NCBI GenBank assembly: GCA_029814805.1
Contig: CP122393.1
Location: forward strand, 4,388,501 to 4,452,500
Direction: 5' to 3'
Origin: Geminicoccaceae bacterium SCSIO 64248
GTDB lineage: Bacteria > Pseudomonadota > Alphaproteobacteria > Geminicoccales > Geminicoccaceae
Length of the DNA stretch: 64,000 nt
Shown: positions 37,322 through 47,300 of the stretch, one piece after another
Layout of the letters: each line of letters opens with the position of its first letter
Position numbering within the stretch: position 1 is the stretch's first letter
Program-made: the position numbers and the translations under genes
Notes under the pieces: generated by a model
The model's input: the letters and a program-made list of their open reading frames with translations, nothing else
Told to the model about the DNA's origin: nothing
Database searches by the model: none

Positions 37322-40300
37322 GCTCGGACGTCGCGGGCTGGTGGTTTTGACGGGCGCGCTGGCGCAACCGGGCCTGGCCCGCAGCACGGGCCTGCGTACG
37401 GTCGGGCAGCGCGCGCTCTTCTCGGCCTTGGCTCAAGGCGGCAACGTGATCGGCCAAGGCCTGCAGCGTCGGGAAGCGGAAAATGTCGACCGCCTCGAGC
37501 GCCACGCCGAGGCGCTGGCGAATGGCGTCCCGGACACCGATCACGAGCAGGGAGTGGCCGCCGCGCTCGAAAAAATGGTCCTGCAGGCCGATCCGCTCGA
37601 CGCCCAGCGCCTGACGCCAGATCTCGGCCAGGCTCGCGGCCGGCTCGGCAAGCACGGGAGGGGCCGCGGATGTCGGCGGCGACGCGAGGCTCGTGCCTCC
37701 TGCCGTCGCGAGCGCCTTGCGGTCGATCTTGCCGTTGGGCGTCAGGGGGATGGCGTTCAGCAGGACGTAGGACGAAGGCACCATGACGGGCGGCAGGGTC
37801 GCCGCCAGCCGGCGGCGCAGCTCCATCTCGTCCATGTCGGCTTCGGGAGCGGTCCGCAGATAGGCGACCAGCCGGGCGCTTGCGCGCTCGCCCTCGATCA
37901 CGACGACCGCCTGCGCGACGGTGGGATGGGCGGCAAGCGCCGCCTCGACCTCGCCCAGCTCCAGCCGATGGCCGCGCAGCTTGGCCTGCCCGTCGATTCG
38001 TCCGAGAAAGTCGAGATGGCCGTCCTCGCGGCGACGCACGCGGTCGCCGGTGCGATACAGGCGCGCTGGCGGCGCTTCCGTGCCGGCGGCCCGGAACGGA
38101 TCGTCGACGAAGCGCTCCGCGTCCAGCGCCGGCCGGTTGTGGTAGCCGTCGCACAGCCCCTGGCCGCCGATCCAAAGCTCGCCGGGAACGCCGGTCGGCA
38201 CAAGCCGCTGCCGGGCGTCCAGCACGTAAAGGCGGGTATTGTCGATCGGCCCACCGATGGGGACGGTATCACGCTCCGCCAACTCGGGGCGCAGGCGAAG
38301 CGCGGTCGACCAGACGGTGGTCTCGGTCGGACCGTAGACGTTCCAGAGCGCTCCGGTACGCTCCATCAACGCTCGCGCCAGCGGAGCGTCCAGCGCTTCG
38401 CCGCCGCAAAGCGCGGTGAGGGCGCCGCTTCCCTGCCAGCCGGCCTCGACCAGCAGGCGCCAAGTCGCGGGCGTCGCCTGGACGTGCGTCGCGCTGTGAC
38501 GCTCGATCAGCGCGGCGATCCGGGCGGGATCGCGGATGTCGTCGTCGGTCGGCAGGACCAGGGTTCCGCCCGTGGTCAGCGGCAGGAGCATTTCCAGGAT
38601 CGCGATGTCGAACGACAGCGTGGTCAGCGCCAGGAAGCGGTCGCCCGGCCCGCTTTCGAGCCGCCGGGCAAACGCCGCGAGCAGGTTGTTCAACGCGCGA
38701 TGCGGAATGCGCACGCCCTTGGGCGTGCCGGTGCTGCCGCTCGTGTAGATGAGATAGGCGAGGCCGGCCGGGTCCAGGTCGGACGGCGTTGCGTCCGCCG
38801 CATCGGGACCGGAGGTGTCCGGCGGGGCGTCGAGGTCCAGCAGCGTCGCGCCGAGGCTCCGACAGAGCGAGGCGGTCGGCGTGTGGCCGATCACCGTCCG
38901 GGCGCCGCTGTCCTCGAGATAGTAGGCGAGCCGCGCCGGGGGATAGCCGGGGTCGAGCGGCACGTAGTGGCAGCCGGCCCGCAGGACGGCCAGCAGCGCG
39001 ACCGCGAGGTCGATGCCGCGCGCGAGGCACAGTCCCACGGCGGCGCCGGGCGCGACGCCCTGCCGACGCAGGCGCTGCGCGACCGCGTCGATCCGCCGAT
39101 CCAGCGTCGCGTAGTCGAGCGCGCGCTCGCCTGCGATCACCGCCGTCGCGTCCGGTCGCGTCCCGGCCAGTGCCGCGACCTTCGCGGGTGCCGAAGTCAC
39201 GGGCACCGGCGTCGGCGCGGGAGCGTCGGCGCGGATCAGGCGATCGCGCTCGTCGCATGTGAGGATCGGCAGGTCGGCGATGCGGCGCGCGGGATCGTCC
39301 GCCAGAGCTTCCAGCAGCACGCGCAGATGGCCGGCGAGGCGGGTCATCGCCGCCGGCGCGAAGGCGCTGCGCTCGTACAGCACGCTGATCTCCAGCGCCT
39401 CGCGCATGACGGCGAACAGGCTGAGCGGAAAGCTCGTCTGCTCGGCGATCGCGACGTCCTCGACGGCAACGCCGGCGCCGGATTGGCGAAGGCCGGCGTC
39501 CATCGGATAGTTCTCGAACACGACGACGCTGCGCATCAGCGGCTCGCCGGCCGGGATCGAGGTCGCGTCCTGCACGGCGACCAGGGCGGCATGCTCGTGG
39601 GTCTGCTGGCGCTGCTGGCGTTCCTGGAGGTCGAGCAGCCAGTCGATCGCCGGGCGATCCGGCTCGACGCGCGCGCGCATAGGCAGGGTGTTGATGAACA
39701 TCCCGACCCGTGTCTCCGCCTCGGGCAGTTCGGCCGGACGGCCGGAGCGGGTCAGGCCGTAGACGACCTCGTCGTCGCCGCTGTAGCGCGCAAGCAGCAG
39801 CGCCCAGGCGCCGTGCACCAGCGTTCCCACCGTCAGCCGCCGCTCGCGCGTCAGCCCGCGAAGCCGGGACGACAAGGCGGGATCCAGATGCAGCGCCACC
39901 GCGCCGCGACCCGGCATGGCGTCGGGCGCCGCCGGGGACAGGGGCAGCGCCGTGGTCGTCTCGATGCCGGCCAGCTCCTCGCGCCAGAACCGTGCGGCCG
40001 CTGCCGCGTCCTGGCCGGCCAGCCACGCGACGTGGTCGCGAAAGGCCGGCGCGGGCGGCAGGACCTCGCCGCGATGCAGCGCCATCCAGTCCCGCAGCAG
40101 CAGGCCGACCGACCAGCCGTCCAGGATGATGTGATGGAACGTGAGCACGACCCGTCGGCGGAACGGGCTGAGGATGAAGCGCGTGGCGCGGAACAAGGGC
40201 GCCCGGCGCAGGTCGAAGCCCGCCGCGCGGTCCTCGGCCAGGAAGCTGTCGATCGCCGAGTCCTGCTCGGCCTCCCGCAGGCCGGCGAGGTCGATCCGGC

Positions 40301-40574
40301 CGAGCCGGGGCGCAGCGGACGTGCCGACCACCTGCAGGGGCGCACGCTGGTTTTCCCAGGCGAAGGCCGTGCGCAGCACGTCGTGGCGCTGGACGAGCGC
40401 TCGCCACGCGCGATCTTCGGCCTCGTCGTCCATCGCGCCCGCGAGCGTGAAGGCGATCTGCACCACATAGAGCCCGTGGCCCGGCGCGCTCAGGCTGTGG
40501 AACAGCATGCCCTGCTGGGTCGAGGTCAGCGGATAGACGTCCTGGATGGAAGCGCTCATAGGCTGGCCGGGCAT
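37314..40574 (-). CDS. NRPS module C-A(Gly)-T
   Basis: About 1086 residues. C domain (10-450) starts IQDVYPLTSTQQGMLF and has intact HHIILDGWS; its N-terminal motif resembles D-donor condensation domains, suggesting that its upstream partner ends in an epimerase. A domain has TSGSTGTPKG, FDIAILE, HVQATPATW, ALCGGEAL and NVYGPTETTVW, code D-I-L-Q-L-G-V-V-W(K), a close variant of the glycine code. T domain has FFERGGHSLLVIG, followed by a 40-residue tail rich in Arg and Gln that may be a docking element towards the PKS encoded next. The ATG at 40574 has AGGAG 11 bases upstream; an ATG at 40559 overlapping the previous stop (ATGA) is equally plausible. No closing TE. Confidence 0.88.
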   Translation of the reverse strand: MPGQPMSASIQDVYPLTSTQQGMLFHSLSAPGHGLYVVQIAFTLAGAMDDEAEDRAWRALVQRHDVLRTAFAWENQRAPLQVVGTSAAPRLGRIDLAGLREAEQDSAIDSFLAEDRAAGFDLRRAPLFRATRFILSPFRRRVVLTFHHIILDGWSVGLLLRDWMALHRGEVLPPAPAFRDHVAWLAGQDAAAAARFWREELAGIETTTALPLSPAAPDAMPGRGAVALHLDPALSSRLRGLTRERRLTVGTLVHGAWALLLARYSGDDEVVYGLTRSGRPAELPEAETRVGMFINTLPMRARVEPDRPAIDWLLDLQERQQRQQTHEHAALVAVQDATSIPAGEPLMRSVVVFENYPMDAGLRQSGAGVAVEDVAIAEQTSFPLSLFAVMREALEISVLYERSAFAPAAMTRLAGHLRVLLEALADDPARRIADLPILTCDERDRLIRADAPAPTPVPVTSAPAKVAALAGTRPDATAVIAGERALDYATLDRRIDAVAQRLRRQGVAPGAAVGLCLARGIDLAVALLAVLRAGCHYVPLDPGYPPARLAYYLEDSGARTVIGHTPTASLCRSLGATLLDLDAPPDTSGPDAADATPSDLDPAGLAYLIYTSGSTGTPKGVRIPHRALNNLLAAFARRLESGPGDRFLALTTLSFDIAILEMLLPLTTGGTLVLPTDDDIRDPARIAALIERHSATHVQATPATWRLLVEAGWQGSGALTALCGGEALDAPLARALMERTGALWNVYGPTETTVWSTALRLRPELAERDTVPIGGPIDNTRLYVLDARQRLVPTGVPGELWIGGQGLCDGYHNRPALDAERFVDDPFRAAGTEAPPARLYRTGDRVRRREDGHLDFLGRIDGQAKLRGHRLELGEVEAALAAHPTVAQAVVVIEGERASARLVAYLRTAPEADMDEMELRRRLAATLPPVMVPSSYVLLNAIPLTPNGKIDRKALATAGGTSLASPPTSAAPPVLAEPAASLAEIWRQALGVERIGLQDHFFERGGHSLLVIGVRDAIRQRLGVALEAVDIFRFPTLQALADHVAALSQGREERALPDRTQARAAGQARLRQRARQNHQPATSEHV

Positions 40575-41125
40575 CCCTTGACCGTCTCCTGCGGGTCGAT
40601 GAGGCTCATGCGGCCGCGCCCGTACCGTCGCAGCGTCTCGATGGCGTCGCGGTCGGAGAAGCGAAGGCTGCCGCTGCTGTCGCCGACGAACCGGGCGCAG
40701 ACGCTGGTGTGGCTCTCGGCCAGGTGACGATAGGCGTGCACGAAGGCGGCGTGAGTCGGAGCCAGCTCGTCCGGCAGGTTGCCGAATTGCGGGCGAAGTT
40801 CACGCCAGAGGTTGACCAGGACGCCGTGCTCCCAGGACATCAGCCCGCTGAAGCCGTCCGAGCGCACGGCAGGCGGCATCATGCTCGTGCGGATCGTCGT
40901 CTCGTAAACCTCGCGGCTGAAGCTCGCCGCGAGGTCCATCGACGCCGCCGACGCGATCAAGAGGTTGGCGGCCGTCGACAGGTCGTCCTCGGCCTCCTCG
41001 ATCAATCCCTTGTCGAGGAAGTACTTGAAGCGCTTGAGGCTGATGATGAGAGCCTGGACATTGATGAAGAATGCCCAATGGAACTCCCGCCATATCGCTT
41101 CGGGGGAAGGTGGCGTCCGGTTCAC
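40556..41125 (-). CDS. Unrecognised conserved-operon protein, 189 aa
   Basis: I do not recognise this family. The product looks soluble and mostly alpha-helical, with an aromatic N-terminal stretch (WREFHWAFFINVQALIISLKR), a long amphipathic middle region (YFLDKGLIEEAEDDLSTAANLL) and conserved-looking motifs SWEHGVLVNLWRELRP and GRMSLIDPQE. There is no signal peptide, no clear transmembrane helix and no cofactor motif. It starts with GTG at 41125, overlapping the stop of the next small gene (GTGA), and its own stop is at the start of an NRPS gene, so it is deeply embedded in the biosynthetic operon. A tailoring enzyme, carrier-interacting helper or self-resistance factor are all possible; none is supported by a motif I can point to. 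Confidence 0.65.
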   Translation of the reverse strand: MNRTPPSPEAIWREFHWAFFINVQALIISLKRFKYFLDKGLIEEAEDDLSTAANLLIASAASMDLAASFSREVYETTIRTSMMPPAVRSDGFSGLMSWEHGVLVNLWRELRPQFGNLPDELAPTHAAFVHAYRHLAESHTSVCARFVGDSSGSLRFSDRDAIETLRRYGRGRMSLIDPQETVKGCPASL

Positions 41126-41691
41126 TGCAGGCGACCCAGGCCGAAGGTTTTTCCGAGCAGATTGGCGTAGCTGACGAAGCCCGCGATCTGCTGCTCGGCC
41201 CGTTCCGAGGGAAGCTGGTCGGAACGGCAGAACAGGCTCATGACCGCGTGCGACGTCTGCAGCAGGCCGCGCACAAGGCTGCTTGCCGGCTGCGCCGAAT
41301 CGATCCGGTCGACGCGGAAATAGGTGTCGAAATCGTCGACCTGCTCGAGCTTCGCCGGGATCCCGGTGTCCGCCATCCGAGCGGGGCGGACATCCACGAC
41401 CGTCACGCGAGCCAGCAGTTCCTCGATGCGTCTCAGGCCAACGGCGCGATCCGGATGCTGCAGGGCCTTCACGAGGCCCGTCAGCACACCCTCGAGCCGG
41501 TCGCGCTCCGCCGGCGTCGGCACCAGATGGCTGGGCAACATGTCCGGCAGGAGCAATTCCAGCCTGGGCTCAGCCTCGCGGCCGCCGTCCCGCCGGCGGC
41601 TGTGATCCGTCGCGGGCGAAGCGGCGACGTCCGGCTCGTCGTCGGCCGGCACCCGCCACTTCGCATCCGGTGCGTCGTCGCAAGCGGTCAA
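41122..41691 (-). CDS. Unrecognised conserved-operon protein, 189 aa
   Basis: No family recognised. The first 45 residues are polar and probably disordered (rich in Asp, Arg, Ala), followed by a region starting LELLLPDMLPSHLVPTPAERD and a helical C-terminal part (SSLVRGLLQTSHAVMSLFC, GFVSYANLLGKTFGLG). No signal peptide, membrane helix or nucleotide-binding motif was seen. The predicted start is a TTG at 41691, 6 bases after the mbtH-like stop, with AGGG just upstream; the start is uncertain. It overlaps the following unknown gene by 4 bases. Two unknown proteins of equal length side by side in the operon could act together, but this is inference from position only. Confidence 0.6.
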   Translation of the reverse strand: MTACDDAPDAKWRVPADDEPDVAASPATDHSRRRDGGREAEPRLELLLPDMLPSHLVPTPAERDRLEGVLTGLVKALQHPDRAVGLRRIEELLARVTVVDVRPARMADTGIPAKLEQVDDFDTYFRVDRIDSAQPASSLVRGLLQTSHAVMSLFCRSDQLPSERAEQQIAGFVSYANLLGKTFGLGRLQ

Positions 41692-41697
41692 GACACG

Positions 41698-41925
41698 TCA
41701 GCCCTTCGGGTCGCTCGATGCGGCGGCGTCGCCGTCCATCGCGCGCTGGAGGCTGAGCGGCCGCATGTCCGTCCACACCGTGTTGATGTGGTCGAGGCAG
41801 GCCTCGCGGGCGCCCCGGAAGCCCTCGGCGCGCCAGCCCCAGGGGATGTCCTTGTAGGTTCGCCAGATCGAGTATCGTCCCTCGTCGCTGATGACGACCT
41901 GGTACTCGGGTTCCGCGTCGGTCAC
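41698..41925 (-). CDS. MbtH-like NRPS accessory protein
   Basis: 75 residues with the full MbtH signature: YQVVISDEGRYSIW, then PWGWRAEGFRG and CLDHINTVWTDMRPLSLQ, including the conserved tryptophans. MbtH-like proteins bind the N-terminal subdomain of adenylation domains and are often needed for their solubility or activity. GTG start at 41925 overlaps the aminotransferase stop (GTGA). As the only one seen in the window it probably serves several of the nine adenylation domains here. Confidence 0.95.
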   Translation of the reverse strand: MTDAEPEYQVVISDEGRYSIWRTYKDIPWGWRAEGFRGAREACLDHINTVWTDMRPLSLQRAMDGDAAASSDPKG

Positions 41926-43406
41926 GATCGGACGCTCCTGTCGTTGCGGTTCAGCAGGCCCAGGTCGGCAAGCGTCCTGAGTCCCTCGGAAAAGGCGACG
42001 CGGACGGCGTCGATGTCCGCGTCGGAGTGGGCGGTGGAGAGAAATCCTCCCCGGTCCCCGCCGCGCAGATGCACGCCCCGCGTCAGCAGCAGGAAGGACA
42101 AGAGGTTAAGGGCCAGCGGCGTGATCGCGCTCTGGCTGAGGGCCATGGCGAAGAACGAGCCGAAGCCGGTGAACGTCACGGGCAGGCCGTCGGACCGCGC
42201 ATCGGCGTTCAGGCGGCAGACGAGGTCCGCCGTGCGGGCGTTCAGGCCTTCCTGCAGCGACGGGCCCTCGGCGAGCAGATGCCGGGCGGTCGCGCGCGCC
42301 GCCGACAATGACAAGGGGTGACGGCAGAACGTGCCGGCGAAGAAGGTCGTGGGCGTGCTCGGGCCGGAGTCGTCGCCGAAGCTCCATTCGCCGCCGTCGA
42401 GATGGTTCATGAAGCGGTGGCGGCCGGCGATGACCGACAGAGGCAGGCCGCCGCCGGCGATCTTGCTGTAGGTCGCGAGATCGGCCTGGACGCCGAAATG
42501 CGCCTGGGCGCCGCCGGGATGGACGCGAAAGCCCGTGACCATCTCGTCGAACACCAACGCCGTTCCCGATGCCTCGGTGATGCGCCGGAGCTCGTGCAGG
42601 AAGTCGCGCGGCTGGATCTCGGGACAGCGGGTCTGCACCGGCTCGACGATCACCGCCGCGATCCGGCTGCCCTTCCGGCGCAGGACGTCCAGCGAGCGCG
42701 GATTGCCGTAGTCGAGCATGAGGACGTCGCGCGACGCCGCCTTTGGAATGCCGAGCGCGGAGGGGTGGCCCCGCGTGAACATCAGCCGCTCCAGGAGCGG
42801 CCGCGCCAGGCGGAACGGAGCGGAGGACGCGGCCCGTCGCAACGCGCCCTTGCGATAGTATTCCAACGCCGTGGCGCGGCTCAGCGCGGCGTCGAAATGG
42901 CCGTGATAGGAGCTCGTGAAGAACGCGATCCGGTCGCGTCGCGTCGCGGTGCGGGCCAGGCGGATCGCCGTCATGACCGCCTCGGAGCCCGTATTGCTGA
43001 AGGTGACGCGGTCCATCCCGGTCAGCTGGCAGAACAGGCCGGCCGTCTCGCCGGCGAGCTCGGACTGCGGGCCGATCGGGAATCCCTGCGCCAGGCGCGC
43101 CTCGATCGCCTCGCGGATGAAGGGCGGATTGTGGCCGAACAGGCTGGTGCCGAGGCCCATGAGGATGTCGACATAGCGGTTGCCGTCGACGTCGCGCAGA
43201 TACGCGCCCTCGGCGTGCTCGGCCACGATCGGGTAGCACGCCTCCTTGATCTCATTGGAGAAGGCCAGGCCGATCGAGCTCTTGTCGGCGAGGACGCGGC
43301 GGTTCTCCGCGCTCATGCGCTTCGAGCCGGGCGTGCGCAGGTTGAAGTCCGCGATGATGCCGGCCACGGGATCGGCGTTGCTGGGCAGGGACTGCGCGAC
43401 GTTCAT
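41922..43406 (-). CDS. Class III PLP aminotransferase (glutamate-1-semialdehyde aminotransferase-like)
   Basis: 494 residues from the ATG at 43406 (overlapping the methyltransferase stop, ATGA); an in-frame upstream GTG/TTG region is unlikely. Landmarks: FSNTGSEAVMTAIRLAR (phosphate-binding), TSSYHGHFD, LVFDEMVTGFRVHPGG (Asp contacting PLP nitrogen) and YSKIAGGGLPLSVIAG with the Schiff-base Lys. Similar enzymes in natural-product pathways either place a beta-amino group on a polyketide chain or convert an aldehyde released by an NRPS reductase into an amine, as MxcL does for myxochelin. Because this operon encodes a terminal reductase two genes upstream, the aldehyde role is attractive (inference). 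The missing beta-carbon processing of the PKS modules keeps the beta-amination option open. Confidence 0.88.
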   Translation of the reverse strand: MNVAQSLPSNADPVAGIIADFNLRTPGSKRMSAENRRVLADKSSIGLAFSNEIKEACYPIVAEHAEGAYLRDVDGNRYVDILMGLGTSLFGHNPPFIREAIEARLAQGFPIGPQSELAGETAGLFCQLTGMDRVTFSNTGSEAVMTAIRLARTATRRDRIAFFTSSYHGHFDAALSRATALEYYRKGALRRAASSAPFRLARPLLERLMFTRGHPSALGIPKAASRDVLMLDYGNPRSLDVLRRKGSRIAAVIVEPVQTRCPEIQPRDFLHELRRITEASGTALVFDEMVTGFRVHPGGAQAHFGVQADLATYSKIAGGGLPLSVIAGRHRFMNHLDGGEWSFGDDSGPSTPTTFFAGTFCRHPLSLSAARATARHLLAEGPSLQEGLNARTADLVCRLNADARSDGLPVTFTGFGSFFAMALSQSAITPLALNLLSFLLLTRGVHLRGGDRGGFLSTAHSDADIDAVRVAFSEGLRTLADLGLLNRNDRSVRS

Positions 43407-44302
43407 GAGGCCGCCTCGGCAGGTTCGCGATGATCGGACATCGTCGGGGAAGGCACAGGAATCGCCCGGCACACGAAATGCGCCGCGTGGCGTTCATCGA
43501 CCTCACTCTTGCCGTCGACGGTTCGAAGATCCGGCGCGAAGCCGCATGTCCGAAGCAGGCTCTCGACCGCTTCCAGGTCGTGGCCGCGAATGGGATAGTC
43601 GGTCGACCGCCGCTCCCAGTCCGGCCGGAAGCGGTCGAAGCGTCCCAGCAGCCGCAGGCGCGAGCGCATCAGGCGGGGATGGCCGAGGACCCGGCCGACG
43701 AGACCTTTCCAGCCGCCGCCCTCGCTGCCGGGCGGCTGTCGGTAGATGTCGACCGTGAACGCCCCCTCACGGCTCGCCGCGTCGTAGCGCGGCGTGATCA
43801 GCCACGCGAAATCGGGGTGGATCTCGCCCTCGGCCGGCTGCCCGCGCCAGTAGCGCAGGAGCTGCGCAGGATGGTTGACGTCGAAGACGAAGACCCCGCC
43901 GTCGACCAGGCAGCGGCGCACGCTCGCGAACACGCGGCCGAGGTCGTCCAGGCTCATCATGTGATTGAGCGACGCGCTGGTGCAGAACACGCCGTCGAAG
44001 CGGCGCTCGAACGTGAAGTCGCGCGCATCGCCTTGCACGAACTCCGCGCCCGGCGCGTTCTCGGCGGCGAAACGGAGCATGTCCGCGGAATAGTCCAGTC
44101 CCGTGACGGCATAGCCGCGCGCGAGCAGGGGCGCGATCAGCTGCCCCGTGCCGCAGCACAGGTCGAGCAGGCGCCCGCCTGTCGGCACGCTCGGCAGGAG
44201 CGCCCAGTCGAGAAACCGCACCTGCTCCCGGCAGTAGTCCGGTCCGACCGTCCGGTTGTACAAGGCGGCCCAGTGATCGTAGTCGCCCGACCGGTCGCTC
44301 AT
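43403..44302 (-). CDS. Class I SAM-dependent methyltransferase
   Basis: 299 residues. The SAM-binding motif I is RLLDLCCGTGQL (residues about 43-54), followed by VTGLDYSADML (acidic residue binding ribose), EFVQGDARDF and a DGVFCTSASLNHM post-motif. The C-terminal third (about 170-290) is a smaller cap region. This fold methylates O, N or C acceptors; sequence alone does not say which. It lies between the reductase-terminated NRPS gene and the aminotransferase gene with 4-base overlaps on both sides, so it is certainly part of the biosynthetic operon. Likely target: a hydroxyl or amine on the peptide, or a small precursor (inference). Confidence 0.85.
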   Translation of the reverse strand: MSDRSGDYDHWAALYNRTVGPDYCREQVRFLDWALLPSVPTGGRLLDLCCGTGQLIAPLLARGYAVTGLDYSADMLRFAAENAPGAEFVQGDARDFTFERRFDGVFCTSASLNHMMSLDDLGRVFASVRRCLVDGGVFVFDVNHPAQLLRYWRGQPAEGEIHPDFAWLITPRYDAASREGAFTVDIYRQPPGSEGGGWKGLVGRVLGHPRLMRSRLRLLGRFDRFRPDWERRSTDYPIRGHDLEAVESLLRTCGFAPDLRTVDGKSEVDERHAAHFVCRAIPVPSPTMSDHREPAEAAS

Positions 44303-47300
44303 GACGCGAGCCCCTCCTCATGCATGGCCGGAAGGGCCGTGCCCGTGTCCGAGACGGTTTCGGATCGGGCGAGCGCCCTCACATAGATGCGGAACAGCGC
44401 CCGATCGAGCGGCGGCGTCTGGAAAGGCGCGTCCGCCAGCGCCGCCAGGGCGACCCGGCAGTCGAACGGCAGTTCGCCCGCGTCCACGACCTCCTCCTCC
44501 GGATCGTCACGGGGCGGGAACAGCGCGATCAGCGGGTAGAGCGGGTGTGCGGGATCGTTGCCGGCGATGGCCATCAGCGTCCGACGCCACTCCCGGTGCG
44601 AGACACGGCGCAACGGCCATCCCTCCTCCGAGCAGGCATCGAAAAGCACGTCGGAGTCCACCGGGCGCGGGTGGATCAGGTGGTAGGTCCGGCCCGCGTT
44701 GTCGGAGCGCCTGGAGAGATGGACGAGAACGCGGGCGAGATGATCGACCGGCATCAGGTCCAGGTTGATCGAGCCGCGCGGCGCCATGCCCGACCGGAAG
44801 CAGCCCTGCAAGAGGCGGCACAGGACGTCGGCCTCGTTGAACGCGCCGGTCCGCGTATCGCCCGAGACCGGTCCGGGCCGATAGACGGTCACCGGGAGTC
44901 CGCGCCTGCCGGCTTCGGCCACCAACTGCTCCGCGACCCATTTCGTGCGGTTGTATCCGCTGATCGGCGGCGGATAGGCTGCGATGTCGTCGTCCTCGAA
45001 GAAGCGCGGCCGGTCGGGCAAGGGCGCCGGCGGCAGCACGGTCAGCGTCGACACGTAGTGGACGGGGCGGCCCGGTCCCGCGCAGGCAAGGCGCAGGATC
45101 TCGCTCGTGCCGATGACGTTCGCGGCGCGCAGGCGCTCGTAGGGCACGAGGTGATGCACCTCGGAGCCGTTGTGGAAGACCAGGTCGACCGCGGCGGCGA
45201 GCTCGTCATAGACCTCTGGGGCCAGGCCGAGACGGGGCTCCGTCAGGTCGCCTTGCACGGTCCGCAGCCGGGCGCCCAGCGTATCGTTCCACAAGCCGTG
45301 GGCGGCGAGCCCTCGGCGCAAGCGGTCCTGCCCGTCCTCGCCGCGGACGAGACAGACGAGCTCGGTCCCGGGATCGCGCGTCAATTCGCGGACGAGATAG
45401 CCGCCGATGAACCCGCTCGCGCCGGTGAGCAGGACACGGCGCGGTGCGGTGACCGGCATCACCGGGCCGGACGGGCGAATGTCGGACGCCAGCACGATGT
45501 CGCGCCGCCAGCCGTCGTCGCCCGAGCCCGTGATCTCGCGCGCCGCTGCGCCGCCGCGCCTGGCGTCGATCCGCGCGGCGAGCGCGGCGACGGTCGGGCC
45601 GTTGAAGAGATCGAGTACGCTGATCTCGACGCTCAGGCGATCCAGCACGGTCGCGACCAGGCGGGTCGCCAGCAGGGAATGGCCGCCCAGCGCGAAGAAG
45701 TCGTCCTCGGCGTAGACCTCGCGCTGCTCCAGCACGTCCTGGAACAGCTGCGCGAGCGTGATCTCGGTCGGCGTCGACGGCAGGCGGCCGCTGCGCGCGG
45801 CTCCGCTTTCCGGTTCGGGCAGGGCCTGCATGTCGACCTTGCCGTTCACCGTGAGCGGAAGCGCGTCCAGCCACACGACCGCGTCGGGAACCATGAAGCG
45901 CGGCAGACGCTCGCGCAGATGGGTCTGCATCGCCGCATCGGACGCACGATCCGCGGCTCGCGGCACGGCATAGGCGACCAGCCGCTTGCCGCCGACGCCG
46001 TCACGCGCCGTGACCACGGCCGAAGCGATGTCGGGATGGGACAGAAGGGCGAACTCGACCTCGCCCAGCTCGATGCGGTAGCCGCGGATCTTCACCTGAT
46101 GATCGACCCGCCCGAGCAGATGGATGCTGCCGTCCGACAGCCGGCAGGCCCGGTCGCCCGTGCGGTAGAGCACGCCCGCCACGCCCGCGGGCGCGAAGGG
46201 ATCGGGCAGGAAGTGCGCGGCGGTGAGGTCGGGACGGCCGTGATAGCCGCGTGCCAGTCCCACGCCCCCGATATAGAGCTCGCCGGGCACGCCGATCGGC
46301 AGCGCCTCCAGCGAATCGTCCAGAACGTGAAGCTGCTTGTTGGCCGCCGGACGCAGCACCGGTTCCGCTGCACCTTCGCCGCCGCACGGCACCATGCTGG
46401 CATTGACCGTGGTCTCGGTCGGACCGTAGGCGTTGATGAAGGTGGTCGCCCGGCTCCAGCGCTCGATCAATTCCGTCGTCGGCGCCTCGCCGCCCACCAG
46501 CGTCATCCTCAGATCGGGATAGTCTCCGGCGGGCAGGCTCTGCAGCGCGGACGGCGTCATGGTGACGTGGGTGACGGCCTGGCGCCGCAGCAGGCGGGCG
46601 AGCCCCGGCCCCGGCATCAGGTCGGCCGCCGAGGCCAGGACGAGGCCGGCGCCGGCGCCCAGGCTCATGACCAGTTCCGGGATCGAGGCGTCGAAGCTGA
46701 AGCTGAAGAACTGCAGGACGCGATCGCCGGGACGGACGTCGCAGGCGCGGATCTTGTCCAGGGTGAGATTGATTACCCCGCCATGCGGAACCAGCACGCC
46801 TTTCGGACGTCCGGTCGAGCCGGAGGTGTAGATGACATAGGCGAGGTGGTCGGGCCCGGTGATGCAGGCGGGGTCGTCGGTCGGCGCGGTGTCCGGCCAG
46901 GATCGATCGAGATCCATCCGCTCCGGCGCGTCCTGCGGCAGGTCCGCCGTGCTGTGGCTGAGCACGAGGGCCGCGCCGGCATCGCGCAGCATGTAGGCGA
47001 GGCGTTCGGGCGGATAGGCGAGGTCCAAGGGCAGATAGGCGCCGCCCGCCTTGAGGACGGCAAGCCAGGCCGCGATCATGTCCGGGCCGCGTTCGAGCGC
47101 GATGCCGACCACGGTCTCCGGGCCTACGCCCCGCGCACGCAACTCGTGCGCAAGCTGGTTGGCGCGCCGGTTCAGCTCCGCATAGGTCTGCGACGGCACG
47201 GTCGGGTGGCCGTCGCAGACCAGCGCCAGGGCATCCGGCGTTCGTGAGGCGTGCGCCTCGACCAACTGATGGAAGAGCGCCTTGCGATCGAAGGCGCGGC

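Noticed and set aside
33077-40727. Very long plus-strand frames antisense to the PKS and NRPS genes (about 33077-37786 and 37146-40727)
   Set aside because: Low-complexity translations without domain motifs; the minus strand has complete KS-AT-KR-ACP and C-A-T proteins over the same region.
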